A stretch of DNA of 64,000 nucleotides from Agelaius tricolor. Taxonomy: Eukaryota > Chordata > Aves > Passeriformes > Icteridae. Position 1 is the first letter of the stretch, and every line of letters starts with the position of its first letter. The translations under genes and the position numbers were made by a program. The stretch lies in the NCBI GenBank assembly GCA_023055355.1, contig JALJCS010000004.1:27618744-27682743 (forward strand), in the 5' to 3' direction. Of this stretch, positions 39,144 through 51,920 are shown piece by piece. The notes beneath the pieces were generated by a model. The model saw only the letters and a program-made list of their open reading frames with translations. It did not search any database and was not told where the DNA came from.

Positions 39144-42100
39144 ATAATCAGTTTTTTAAACATTTTTAGGCAGAGCAAATAACTAGTCTTCAAGCCATCC
39201 CTTTTCCAAGGTTAGCAGGTTGTTTTTCCAGAAATGATATTTTACTGTTAACAAGTATAGAAGTTCCTCACTAGCCAGTGTAACGTGTGTCATTGCATTG
39301 GGGGTTGTTGTTGTGGTATTTCCCTCACTGATTTATAAAAACTCTGTAACTCCAAATCTATGGAAATTAGAACCCTGTTTTGCTAGAGGCCCTGCTCTGC
39401 GTGAAGGCCTCAATAATGGAAAACAATTCTGTTCAGTTACTGTAGCGAGAATATTTATTTACAAACATGCAACTAAAATACACTGACAGAAAAATGAACA
39501 TTTAAATGCCAGGTTACAGACTGTCAAATCAAAGAAAAAGGAGAATTGGGTAGATAAACTAAGCTAAATTAACAGCATCAAAGCTTCCTGAGGGCTGCAG
39601 TCAGAAGCTTTGCGCATGAAATAAACAATTGAAATCAATACAAAAATCATGCTGCAAGGATGAAAGCGCCATGGGGGCAGCTCATTTCTTCTGGCCTTCC
39701 CTGACAATCCTCTGCTGTGTGGGTGAAGAGCTATGAAGGAAAAGACCGTGTGCTCCATCTGGAAGTGAGGGGGCTGCACAAAGGGCAAGGCTGTTCAGTC
39801 TGGAGCTTCAGTTGCACTATTGTACGAAGCACAGTACTGCTTTGCATGGGAAAACATGGTGGCAACCTCAAATATTGCCACCACAGTGTGAATCAGGTTT
39901 CCTCCTAGTATCTGCACTCTGATTTTTGTAATTGACAACAGTAGCCCCTTATTTTCTTCCTTTTCAGAGGCATGCAAATTCTGTGGTATTGAGTGGGACA
40001 TAATCAGGGTATTTAGTATCACTTTTGAGTGTTTCAACACAGCAGCACTAAAATACATCTGTAATTTCATATGAAAATGATACAAATAAACAAGGCATAG
40101 TTAATAACCCCTGCTTGTGGAAGGGTTGGCTTTTGTATTATAAACAATTTCACTCCTGTTGAACAGAGTATTGCATGTCATGGATTCAATAATTTGTTCT
40201 ATAATTTAATTCCTGTAACACTGCCATGTTAATAAAAACATATTGCTGGCCTTGCAAATTAAAAAAAAAACTATTCAAGTGACCAGTATCTGTTGCTGAT
40301 GTAGTGTTGCTGTCAGGGAAGACTTGATTTTGGTGATTTAAGTTAACACATATGTAATTCAAGTTTTTTAAACAGGATAACTACAGTTTTACTGCCAACG
40401 TGTAATGGTTAAATATAGAGCTATAGTTAGCTCTATATTTCACACTTCATTGTAGCACCTGTTCCACAAATAGACAACTAGACTAAGGTTGAATATTTTG
40501 TTCGATGTCATAATGTATGGTGTTACACATTTTATGGAAATATAGACATAATCCCTTCAAGGACATTGTGGCTTCATAAACCACTCTTTAAAATAAATCA
40601 GGGGTTTTGAGGTAGTTAGCAAGAGGTCTACAGAGTGGGCTGTAGACTACAGGTGTCCTTTCCAGCAAACCTCTTGACACGTGTGGAAGAGCAGCACAAC
40701 ATCTGCTGAGCCTTTTTGCTCAGAGCACTGACACTGTAAACACCACATCATAACAACCCCATGAGAGCATCTGCCCATCCTGCACAGCTGAAGAGTACAA
40801 AAGCAGCTCCACAATTTGGAGTGGGTTAATGCTGTACACACAAGGCAATCATGTGCTCTGCAAGGGGACAATGTAATAATGCTGTGGTAAAACAGACTGA
40901 ACCCACAGTGGCTGCTGCTCTTTCAGATTAAAGACATTTCTCCAGGGAAAGTTTGGTTTAGGGCTTAGTTTACACTTGTGAGCACTGGCAATCTGTATGA
41001 AAATGGGTAAGAATCTTCCTATGAATGGGGTTAATTTTCATGTCAAATGAAGGTGGAATTATTAGCATGTGGTCTCTTCTCTCTTTATAAATGCTGATGT
41101 TGATTTACTGGGAGAAACAGAATGGCAGAAGAGAATCTTTTCCTTTGTTTTTCCCATAGATTTCCCTTGAGTGAAACCTGGTATTTAGTAAAAATACAAT
41201 GTATTTTCCAGGCTGTTTACTCTGTGTGTTGAAGTAAAATCTTTTCATTTTTTTCAAATATTTATTCTTTATAACCTTTATCTCCCTTTCTGAGAGCATC
41301 AGGGACTGCTTTTAAAATATAATAGAAATGAAGTTTGAAAATAATGATCTTCCACAGCCATGTGGCATAACCTTTGAATGAAGAGGTGTGTTTGAGAAGA
41401 ATTGAGGCTGGTATGCAGCACAGGCTGCAGAAGGGAGTAGAAAATTTTGATAGGCCCAAAGGCATGATTAAATTCTCCCTGAATAGTAAAAACATAATGT
41501 AATATAAAATTCTATCTATTTTCTGCCACTGTCAGCTGGATCTAGGAGTTATACTCAGGATAAATGGGTGGATTATCATGTTACAACTGGAAGCAGACTC
41601 TCTGTGTCCTGTTTTGTGTGATGAACTGCAGAATGGGGGGTTATGAAGTACCTTCAGCTTTTTGGTATAATGAAATAGGAACTTTAGGACTTTGATCTTA
41701 ATTTTTCAAATTTCCATCTTATTGCTTTGGGCTGGCAGCCAGTGTAGTGACAGCATTTCTACACTGTATATCTACATTGTGAAGTACTAGGTTACATCCT
41801 CTCTCTACTTTAATATCTCACAATCTCCAAGCAAGGTACAAACTGTTCCATAACAACTCTTAACATTGGTGTTTGGTAAAGAAGGGAAATACACAGCACC
41901 TCTCTTCAATGACTGAAAAAACATTGAGTCAAAGTGAATCATTCACTCCCCACTGAGTACAAGGCAAGATAAACACCTGTACACTGCACATACCCAAATC
42001 AGCTTGACAGAAGCCTCCCTTCTTCTGTGACTAGAGCAGGACTGTTACCAGCAATACAGCAGCAACAGACTGGGGTAAAATATGCTCCAGTAACCTCTTC

Positions 42101-43076
42101 TCTTCCCAGCTTTCATTCACATCCAAGTCATGACAAAAGACAGGAATTCTTTCTCCTTCTGTTGCTTTAAGAGGAGTAACCTTATTTCTCTATCAGTGGT
42201 TTGACCATATATTTAGTCTTCAAGGATGCTGTGCAATCTCTAAATGTAGCTGTTTCGCTATTGATGGTGTGGGATCCTATCAGATGAGGATGGTTTTCAG
42301 TAAAGATGAAAAAAACTTTTTAAACTTTTGGCTATGATGTCTGTGTGACTGGTGGACATGCAAGCACCCATTACTGGCAGCACCAGCAGAACATTAAGAA
42401 GAATCTTGAATTCAGTGCAGGGTCTGAAATAAGGGTTCCCTTCTCAGATGCTTCTGCCATTAGCCCATGCATGAGAATTTTTTCATTTTCTGTTCTTCCA
42501 GACATTAGAACATCCTGACATGAGTAAAGAAAGTGTTTTGTTGGCAATGGAGATATATTCTTTTGCTCTTTCATCAGCACTGTGTTACTATAAGATTGCT
42601 TTGGAGGAATTTTTCCCTTTGAGGTAGGAATTGATCAGCCACCAGAGTTACTGCAAAAGGGAATGGAACGTTACAATTTCTGTCTGAGAAAAGTTATGCT
42701 TTGTCTGGAGTATAGTTTTAAATAGCAGAACTAGGTTTACCCAAAAAGAGCTTTACCCTGTCAGTAGTCACAAAACCATCAGTAATACTACAATAAACTC
42801 CATTTAAAGTTGGTTTGTGTATTTCTAAATTGCAAAGGAATTTTCACATCAAAATGTGTATTTGGAACCTGCCAATATCACATCAGTACATATTCTTCAA
42901 ACATAGCAAGTTAGTGTGCTCCTGGAAAATGGAGGAGAAAGTTAGGGGGGAAAAATGGGATGTGGGGGAACATGTAGCTACATTGTGCTGAGGATTGGGA
43001 AGATTGTGACTGATAATTTTTGTGTGTCATGCAGTGGGGAGAGTTAAGGAGCTCTCCTGGGACAGGAAAACAGATG
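39144..43076. other. Intergenic spacer, one short hairpin
   Basis: No exon or assignable transposon. A perfect 13-bp hairpin lies at 40,411-40,440 and an A10 run near 40,260-40,270. Confidence 0.55.
40411..40440. repeat. Perfect 13-bp inverted repeat, 4-nt loop
   Basis: AAATATAGAGCTA and TAGCTCTATATTT are exact reverse complements around a TAGT loop. Confidence 0.9.
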
Positions 43077-43480
43077 TGTGGTGGGTTGACCCTGACTAGA
43101 TGCCACGTGACCATCAAAGTCACTCTAGCAGATGAGCAGGGGAGAGAAAGTACTACAAAAGGTTTATGGGTCAAGATAAGGACATCACGGAGACATCACT
43201 TCCACTTACTCTCACAGGCAAAACAGGCTTGATTGGGGGAAATTAGTTGAATTAATTACCAATCAAATCAGACCAGGATAATGAGAAATAAAAACTAAAT
43301 CTTAAAACTCCTTTCCCCCTACATCTCCTTTCTTGCCAGGTTTTACTCCTGAATTCTCTAACTCCTTCTGAGTGGAGCAAGAGGACCGGGAATGGGGGCT
43401 CTGCTCAGTCCATCAAATGCCTCCAAGGTTCCTTCAACCTCAATGGGAGGCCACTCCTGCTGACAGGAGCTGTCTGAACA
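43077..43480 (+). mobile_element. Avian ERVL-type LTR fragment
   Basis: The segment begins TGTGGTGGGTTGACCCTG and continues through GGGGAGAGAAAGTACTACAA, GGGCAAAACAGGCTTG-like sequence, TTACCAATCAAATCAGA and GGATAATGAGAAATAAAAAC. I recognise this order from a common avian endogenous retroviral LTR. It starts with the expected TG, but the 3' part is lost or too diverged to follow, so no closing CA or target-site duplication can be shown. No internal viral genes are next to it. The family name is from memory and should be checked against a repeat library. Confidence 0.7.
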
Positions 43481-43816
43481 GGATAGGATTGGTAGAAATT
43501 TTCAGGCAGAAATTATTCTGACAGGATTTTCAGAAAAAGAAAACAAGCTCAGGCAGGGTCATCAAGCTGTAGAAGACCTGCACCACCCTCTAGACTTGCT
43601 GCTCCTGCCAATGATGGAGAGAGAGAGATTTCTGTCACAGAAAAAGCCCTTTGGTCTTCCAACGTTCCACCAGCTTCCATGGCAGACAGCCAGACTGGAT
43701 TGGAGAGGGTAAGATCAATTTTGGGTAGCTGGGGTTTAACAAATGGTGGCTTTCTCTCTCCGTCTCAGTGACTGTTTCCGTTCCATGACAGTCAATAGCA
43801 GGGCCAATGCCATTCT
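43481..43816. other. Spacer between LTR fragment and CR1
   Basis: About 330 nt with no assignment. It may include diverged LTR sequence. The CR1 3' end abuts it at 43,817. Confidence 0.35.
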
Positions 43817-46140
43817 CAGAATCACAGAATCACTAGGTTGGAAGAGACCTTCAAGATCATCAAGTCCAAACTGTGCCCTAACACCTCCCCTAAACCCTGG
43901 TACCGAGTGCCACATCCGGTCTTTTTGTAAACACATCCAGGGATAGTGACTCCACCACCTCCCAGGCAGGCCATTCCAATATTTTATCACACTTTCTATG
44001 AAAAACATCTTCCTAATATCCAACCTATATTTCCCCTGATGCATCTTGAGACTGTGTCTCTCGTTCTGACATTTTTTGCCTGGAGAAAAGAGACCAACCC
44101 CACCTGACTACAGCCACCCTTCAAGGAGTTGCAGAGAGTGATAAGGGCACCTCTGAGTCTCCTTTTCTCCAGGCTAAACACCCCCAGCTCCCTCAGTCGT
44201 TCCTCACAGGGTTTGTGTTCCCAGACCCTCTCCAGCCTCGTTGCCTCCTCTGGACGCGTTCCAGCGTCTCAAGGTCCTTCCCAAACTGAGGGCCCAGAAC
44301 TGGACACAGCACTCGAGGTGTGGCCTCACCAGTGCCGAGTACAGGGGAGAATGACCTCCCTGCTCCTGCTGGCCACACTGCTCCTGACACAGGCCAGGAT
44401 GCCTTTGGCCTTCTTGGCCACCAGGGCACACTGCTGGCTCATGTCCACTCAGTTGTCACCAGTACCCCCAGGTCCCTTTCCAGCCACACCGTCCCCAGCC
44501 TGTAACACTGCAGGGGGTTATTGTGGCCAAAATGCAGGACTCAGCACTTGGATTTATTAAACTTCATCCTGTTAGACTCTGCCTATCCCTTCCACTCTTT
44601 GCAGAGCTCTCCTACCTTCCCACAGATCAACACATGTCCCCAACTTGGAGTTATCTACAAACTTACTAATGAAAGACTCAATCCCCTCATCCATGTCATT
44701 AGTAAAGATATTGAACAAAACAGGCCCCAGCACAGACCCCTGAGGGACACCACTGCTGACTGGCCCCAGCTGGATGTGGCACCGTTCACCTCCACCCTCT
44801 GGGCCCGGCCATCCAGCCAGTTCCTAACCCAGCACAGAGTGCTCCTGTCCAAGCCGTGGGCTGCCAGCTTGTCCAGGAGTGTGCTGTGGGAGACAGTGTC
44901 AAAGGCCTTGCTGAAGTCCAAACAGACAACATCCACAGCCTTTCCTGCATCCACTAGTCAGGTCACTTGGTCATAAAAAGGGACCAGGTTGGTCAAACAC
45001 GACCTACCCCTCCTAAAGCCCTGCTGGCTGGGTCTGATATTCTGGCCACCCTGTAAGTGCTGTGTGATGGCACTTAATACAAATTCCTCCATTATCTTAC
45101 CTGGTACTGAGGTCAGGCTAACCTGCCTATAATTACCAGGGTCCTGCTTCCCACCCTTTGTGTGAATGGGTGTCACACTGGCCAGCTTCCAGTTATCTGG
45201 AACCTCTCCAGTGAGCCAGGACTATTGGCAAATGATGGAGAGGGGCTTCACAAGCTCATTTGCCAGCTCCCTCATCACCCTGGGATGGATCCCATCTGGT
45301 CCCATGGATTTATAAATATCTAAGCATCTCAGCAGTTCTCTGACTGCCTCCTCCTGGGGCATAACAGAGGGACCATTCTGCTCCCTGATACCACTGAGCA
45401 ACCCAAGAGGGCAGTTTCCCTGAAGGCAAGCTGTCTTCCTACTAAAAACTGAGGCAAGAAAGGTATTAAGCTCCTCTGCCTTCTCCTCATCTGCAGTTAC
45501 CAAGTTCCCTCCTGCATCTAATAAAGAACAAAGACTGATCTTACACTTCCTTTTATATTTAATATATTTCTAAAAACATTTTTTATTGTCCTTTACTAAA
45601 GTCACCATTCTAAATTCAAACTGAGCTTTGGCTTCCCTGATTTTTCTTCTACATGCCCTAGTAGCTCCCTTAAATATTTCCTAAGAGAACTGGCCCTCCT
45701 TCCAAAGATGATACACCATCTTTTTACTCTTAATTTCCTCCAAAACCTGCTTGCCCATCCAGGCTGGGTGTTTGCCTTGTTGCCTTGTCTTTCAGCATGT
45801 GGGGACAGTCTACTCCTGTGCCCTCAAGATCTCTGTTTTGAAGCACATCCACTTTTCCTGAAGTCCTTTGCTTTTAAGGACAGCTTCCCAAGAAACTCTT
45901 TTAATAAGCTTCCTAAATAGGCCAAAGTCTGCCCTCTGAAGGGCAGTATAAAAGTCCAATTTAAAAGTCTTATTAATGTTCTTCCTCACTTCACCAAATA
46001 CCAAGAATGCTATAATTTCATGATCACTATGCCCCAAGCGACCTTCAACCACCACATCTCCCACCAACCCATCTCTATTTACAAACAACAGATTGAACAT
46101 TCTCTCACCAACTTGTTACCAGGATTAATTATCCAGCTTT
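43817..46140 (-). mobile_element. CR1 LINE, 5'-truncated, about 2.3 kb, with decayed RT gene
   Basis: Read on the minus strand, this runs from the end of the endonuclease domain (GRLGHSDHEI at about 46,010-46,040), through the linker to RT (EEKAEELNTFLASVF near 45,480; GPDGIHPRVMRELA near 45,280), the RT palm (PGNYRQVSLTSVPGKIMEE near 45,110; DFSKAFDTVSHSTLL near 44,900), to the C-terminal [13 protein letters not shown] region near 44,170 and the 3' end with octamers CAGAATCACAGAATCAC at 43,817. Several frameshifts divide it into separate frames, for example after SSWGQ near 44,760. At about 44,670 the catalytic F-A-D-D box reads FVDN. The 5' half of the element, including most of the endonuclease, is missing, as usual for CR1. 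Confidence 0.95.
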
Positions 46141-47667
46141 TTAAAAAAGTTGCAGCCATGCCTGAGCAGCCTTTGTGCTTATTCATGGTCTAGATGATTA
46201 CTGTGCAACAGCCAGGATGTAGGGGGATGTTTGACTTCAGTCCTGTGGCCAGCCAAAGGGAGGTCAGTATGCAATGTGCTCAGGGGAACCTGCTTTGCTG
46301 GCAGAAAATCCCAAAGAATCTACTAGGATTGGTGCTTGACCTGGAATTCTGAGTCTGTATTTGGTGTATGTGGCTTTCCACAGCAAGATGAACTCCTGAA
46401 GGAACCGGGCTGCTCACACAGCCCAGGTATGAGCACTCAGCTCTTACATACAGGATGAAGTTATCCAAATTCAAATGCAGCCACAACCACAATACACTGC
46501 TCACATCTCTCCAGCAGCTTCTGGTACTAGAGCTGGTACTTCTGGAAGATCAGTGCTGTTGAGTTCATAAGAATTTTAACAAAAACGAGGGCTTGTGTTT
46601 AACCTCAGCTCACTTTTCAGTCATCTGGTAGCAAATTAGATTTAATTCATGTCATCTGATACATGGTTTAAAAGTCTGAGTTGCTTTCAAGTGCTTACTT
46701 TCAGCTTCCCCTGAGCACTAACCTGAGTTTGCAGTTGTTTGAAAGTGTCCCAGAGTTGTGGACTGAGATATGCTTTGCAGACAATCCCCTTGCAAGGACT
46801 TATGATTTTGGTTACACTCTTTAAAATCCTGTGCCTGTATTTGGCAACATAGGTCCTTGGGCAGCAAAGCTGGAGCTGCATTGGTGCTTAGATTCCTCCC
46901 AACAATACTGGTGAAGACGAAAAGAGCTACAGCATGTTTTTCAGAAGTGGGTGGTGCTTTTCTTCTACTACTCTTATCCTGTAGCCGCTATGTCCTGTTA
47001 TTCCTGATTCCAAATTAATTTTTTGAACCATCTCCTCCACACATATTAAAAGTAATAGTGTTTCACTCCACTATTATCTAAACAGCAAATTGCTCATGGA
47101 TTTTACCTTATATGACCTAACTTTGGTAAATTTTGACTGTACGATTTCCCTTCATTAATAAATAGCTACCTGGTGTTGTTTTGGAGCTCAAATCCCAGAG
47201 AGCATATTTACTTAATAATAGCTGATCTATGCAGCAACATATGGGCAGGTCATTAAAAGGGGTTCGCATTATCTAGTTTGAACTAGTCCACTGTTTGACT
47301 TTCCGCACAGTGAATTAAGGCTTGGCTCATGACTCTGCTTCTCTGCTCCCCTGGGAGCTTCAGTTCAACACCAGGCTAAAACTTTAACTGACCCTAGTTG
47401 AGCCATTTTCAGCAAATTCTGCCTCTCAGCCCACAAATGACTGTCCCTTCCCAAGTAACCTTGAACTGCGGGTGGCTCCCTGAGGAGCACATGGGTGTGT
47501 GTTTCCCTTCTGCAGATTTTACAGAGCATCCTCTTGATGTCTATTTCACCATGGACAAGCCTGCTGGCTGTGGAGGCAGGAAAGGTAGGACATGGCTTTT
47601 GAATGCCCTAAGGAGCATGAAAGGCCACTTAACCTATGGTTAGCTATATCTATAGTATATCTGTATC
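46141..47667. other. Intergenic spacer, nothing recognised
   Basis: No exon or repeat family was recognised. The CR1 match on the left fades out at about 46,140. Confidence 0.5.
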
Positions 47668-48030
47668 TAGCTTTTCTAGCTTGAGAAAGAGAGGGCTAAG
47701 AAAAGAAAGTTTAGAGGAAACCTTATCAACATGTTCCCATATTCAAAAGATGACTACAAAGAAGAAGGAGATTCCCTTTTTATGAGGAGTCAGACAGGAA
47801 TATGAGGAGCAATGGGTACAAGTTACTTCTGGCGTGATTCCAATTAGACAAAAGAGAAATTTTTTTACAGTTAGAACAACCAACCATTGTAATAATCTCC
47901 TTAAGGAAATTGTGGATTCTTCAGCATTGAACACTTTTAAGATTCATCCAGACAAAGTACAGGGCCATCTTGTCTGGACTGTGCTTTTGCCAAGAAAGTT
48001 TGGACCAGTTCATCCTTGAGGTCTTTGATA
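47668..48030 (+). mobile_element. Older CR1 LINE 3' portion
   Basis: The order AGCTTGAGAAAGAGAGGGCT, CCAATTAGACAAAAGAGAAA, TTTTTACAGTTAGA, ATTGTGGATTCTTCAGCATT, GACAAAGTACAGGGCCATCT and GGACCAGTTCATCCTTGAGG follows the 3' region of an older avian CR1 subfamily. Frames are degraded, and the typical tail octamers are not evident. Confidence 0.8.
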
Positions 48031-50904
48031 CTTACTGCAGGCTGCTCTCAATCCTCATTATAGGTGATTATTTAGTGATGAAATTTATAACAAACAAGGA
48101 GTTAAGAAAAAGACTAACACTTTTCTGAAAATGTTATCCTGTTCTGCTAACTTAAAATTCCAGTAACTTTTTTCTACCTATAAACAGAGTTACAAAAGAA
48201 CAGCACATGCAGTTTCTTCACATAATATTTTCTGAACATCATGTGATTCAGCAACTGCTTCTCATAGTGTTTTCTTGATGCATGTGGCAATGGACAGTTC
48301 CTTTTCTCAACAGAGCACCATATTTCTATGAGGGGATTCCGAGGCTATGATTGATATACAGTCATTGTTCTTTAGTATATAGTCTAAATATAGCATGCAG
48401 TTGGATAAATAAGGGATAGAAGAGCTCAGAATACAGGATACTGATGGCAAGCTGGTTAGCTTCTGGGATGTGCTGGCCCAGGACACACTGGAGGTCTATG
48501 CTTTCTGCTGCCTTAATTCAGGCTAGCAGACTCCAATGAACTGCTGCTGTATGATAGTTTCTATTTTACCTTTTGAGTCATGCTGAAACAATGCTGTAAA
48601 AACACTGTCTTCAGAATTATTAGTCTGTTGTAGGTTACTGTTGCAATTCTAACCCAAAACCGCTTCAGAGATGTCATTTTTAGATAGTGATTTTTTCCTT
48701 TTATCTTTGTGACATGGTCCAGAATAGATATGCGAGAGCCTTTCTCAGAGAAAAAACTTGTTTCCAACACATCGTGTGATAGCATCACACCATGATATTC
48801 TATGAAAATCCATTTTAAAAACACACTAAGAATTCATGCTTGAACTGGTTCAGTAGACATGTGAATCCTGAAAAGCTGTTCTCCTACAGTCTGTGAACAA
48901 GTTGGTACAGCTTTACACAAAACGCATTCCAACTTGTTCATTATTGTATCTCAATTCCTCAAAGCAGGAGCTTCTGGCAGGTTGAACAGCTCTGGCAGTG
49001 GAGATCAGCTTATAGAGTAGTCATAGCTCACCTAAACAGTTCCAGGTTGTCTGTGCTTGCATGGACTCTCACAGGTTTGGGTAGAGTCCCTTTGCCAACT
49101 GACTCAGCCAGTTGTGAAATTTTCAGTTCCCTGTTTGAAGAACCTGTGAGATGTTGCTTGCTTCATCTAGGAAGTAAAAAATTCCAGGCTTACATCTAGG
49201 ATTTGGCATAACTCAGAGAAGCCCAGAGTCTACAACAAAATTCCAAAGGGCAGATATGTGAGAGTTTTGCTTCAAAGAGGCAACTTTGGAAGCCCAAGGG
49301 CTCTGAGTTAGACGAGGGAAGTGCTGTGCATATATGCTGGAGCTATTTAATTTGAGTACATATGTGGTTCAAAACAGAAACAAAACCAACTCATTGGGAC
49401 ACTGTTTAGCTTGAAATGACATCCCATAACTTGTGTATGTTTTTTCAATGCACTTTTCCTATGCCTAGAATGCAAAGATGTCAGGAGACTTATTGAGCAA
49501 CAAAGCCAAATGTTTCTCCTGGGCTTGTGGTGGGCAGGATGATTAGACTCAGAGATCAAACAGAGACAGATTTTTAAATTTAGACTTTTCATACATTGCC
49601 TAATAATAATGGGTGTCTTCACTAATGGTCCTATATCTTTTTCATTTTGCTTACAGCAGAATGCCAGGTCTTTTTGAAGTTCATCAAACTAATATTATAA
49701 TCTAGGTAGAATTAAGGTGGTTTGCATATTCCTTTAGTTAGCTCATCATAAAAGACAGCTGCCATATACTGGAGTTATCTGACAAACAAGGCATTCAATA
49801 TTCAAGTAGCTGTACTTGTTTCAGTGGGATTAGTTATGTGCCTAAAGAGAGAAGCTGATGTGGTTGTATTACTGGCCTATGGCTACTGTTAGCACAAACC
49901 TGAGTCTGCAGGAAATGCAGAATTAGTGTTTTGAGGCTGACTGTTTTCATTTTGCATGCTCAAGATTAAGCGGAACATTTTTAACATAATTGGGATGGGA
50001 TAAAGGCTATGAACAAAGAGAGAGCTAAGTTTACTAGTGATTTATATTTTTTCTTTTGTATTTCCATTTTCTCCATTCACTTCTAAGTATGAACATCTTA
50101 TGGTTCACTTATTCTGGTGAGACTTGAAAAGTTTGCACTAAACCACAAACAGTGCACAAACTAATGCAACAAACCAAAATGTAAGGTTTGTTCAGATTTC
50201 TTTCAAATCTCTTAATCATCTGACTTTATGCAATAGAGATTCTAATTCTTCATCTCTCTAAACACAAGAGACAAATGAGATTGTACTAGTCAGCATATGG
50301 GTCAACAAAGATAATAGTATTTTTCAAGATTGTTTTTTACTGCAGATGTCTAGACTTTGAAAAAAAGGGATAAAAACAAATATTGTGTGGACCACTCCAG
50401 GATAAGGACCAAAAGAGAGAAAAAAGGAGAAAGAATATTTTGACATTCCAAGTTTTTCTGCTTTACTATTCAAGATTTCCTCTCGTGAATCAAACTAATG
50501 CTGAATTTAGACTTCTGCTACTAAACTTGCATTCAACTTTATTATGACAATATTGTGATACTGGAAATTTTCTCAAGAGAGGTATTTCATTGCCTTAAAT
50601 CTAACAATCACAATCTTATTTCAGCTTACTTTTCTTCTATAGGTATTAGAAAATAAGTTCTAAATGAGTTTTAACAGTAAATGTTTCTGAGAAAATCACA
50701 AGAATATGAATGAAACTAACCACAGACCTCAGGCATCATGTTTTTAGTTATGCAAAACAGAAGTCCTCAGTTGTTAAAATGGAGGAATAGTATTATTTCT
50801 ATTGCTTGGCCTTAATAACTAGGCCCTGAATAATTTTTCTTCTTTGTGTGCTTGAGTGAAACATCAAAATTTGAAACTAATAACTTGCATGTCAGAGTGA
50901 CTCA
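48031..50904. other. Intergenic spacer, nothing recognised
   Basis: AT-rich, without exons or assignable repeats. Confidence 0.55.
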
Positions 50905-51920
50905 CTTAGTGGATTAAGGAAAGGCTGGGGATGCTGTGTATCTGGACTTTATAGTAAAGTGTGCTGCACAGCATCTTCTTGGAGAAACTGGCTTCTCCTG
51001 CTGTGAAGGGGTGCATTCTTTGCTGAATGAAATGCTGGCTGGATGGGTGGGTCCAAAGGGTGGTGGGGAATCCAGCTACATCCAGCTGTCAGCCAGTCAG
51101 CAGTGGTCTTCCCTGGGACTCACTGCTGGGTCGAGTTCAGTTTGATGCCTTTATTGATGACCTGGATGAGGGTATCAAGCACACCCTTAGTGAGGTCACA
51201 GACAGCAAGCTGGGCAGGAATGTTGATCTGCTGGAGAGCAGGAAGGTTCTACAGAGGGATCTGGACAGGCTGGATTGATGGGCAGAGGACAACAATATGA
51301 ACTTCAACAAGATCGTTCAAGGCCAGGTCGTGCCCTTGGGTCACAACAATCCCAGGCAGTGCCACAGGCCAGAGGCAGAGTAACTGGAAAAGTTGTTCAC
51401 TGGGAAAGGACCTGGGGGTCCTGCTGACAATGGCTGAACATGAGCAGGGTGTGCCCAGGTGGGTAAGAAGACCATTGGCATTCTGCTGTTGGCAACAGCT
51501 TGGCCAGCAGGAGCAGGGCAGGGATTGTCTCCCTGTACCTTAGCACTGATGTGGCCACACCCCAAATCCTATGTTCAGTGTTACACCCATGAGTACAAGA
51601 ATGACATTGCTCTCTCTATCTACAATAACCTGAAAGGAGATTGTAAAAAGGTGGCGATCAGTTTCTTCTGGCACATTTCAAGTGAAAGGACAATAGCAAA
51701 CAGCCTCAAGTGGTGCCAGGTTAGACAGTAGAAAGTGAGTCACCATTGGTTAGACAGTAGAAATGGTGAGTAGAGGTGGAGAGTCACCATCTGTCAAAGT
51801 GTTCAGGAGGCATAGATCTTGGGGATAAGGTTCAAGAGTGATTATGGCGGTGCTAGGTTGACAGCTGGGCTAGAAGATTTGAAGATCTTGTTGAACCTTG
51901 ATGATTCTGTGATTCTGTAT
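50905..51920 (+). mobile_element. CR1 LINE, 5'-truncated 3' portion with internal rearrangement
   Basis: About 1 kb. It starts in the RT palm region (AVYLDF near 50,935), passes FIDDLDEGIK at about 51,150 and NVDLLE...VLQRDLDRLD at about 51,218-51,276, and continues to CCAGCAGGAGCAGGGCAGGG near 51,512 and the tail GATGATTCTGTGATTCTGT ending at about 51,920. Frames shift repeatedly. The catalytic FADD position reads VTDS. Near 51,720-51,800 the tail holds two copies of TTAGACAGTAGAAA and two of AGAGTCACCAT-like sequence, indicating a local duplication. Confidence 0.93.

Noticed and set aside
44129..44976. Plus-strand frames of 143 and 151 codons
   Set aside because: They are antisense to the minus-strand CR1 RT region and arise from its GC-rich composition.
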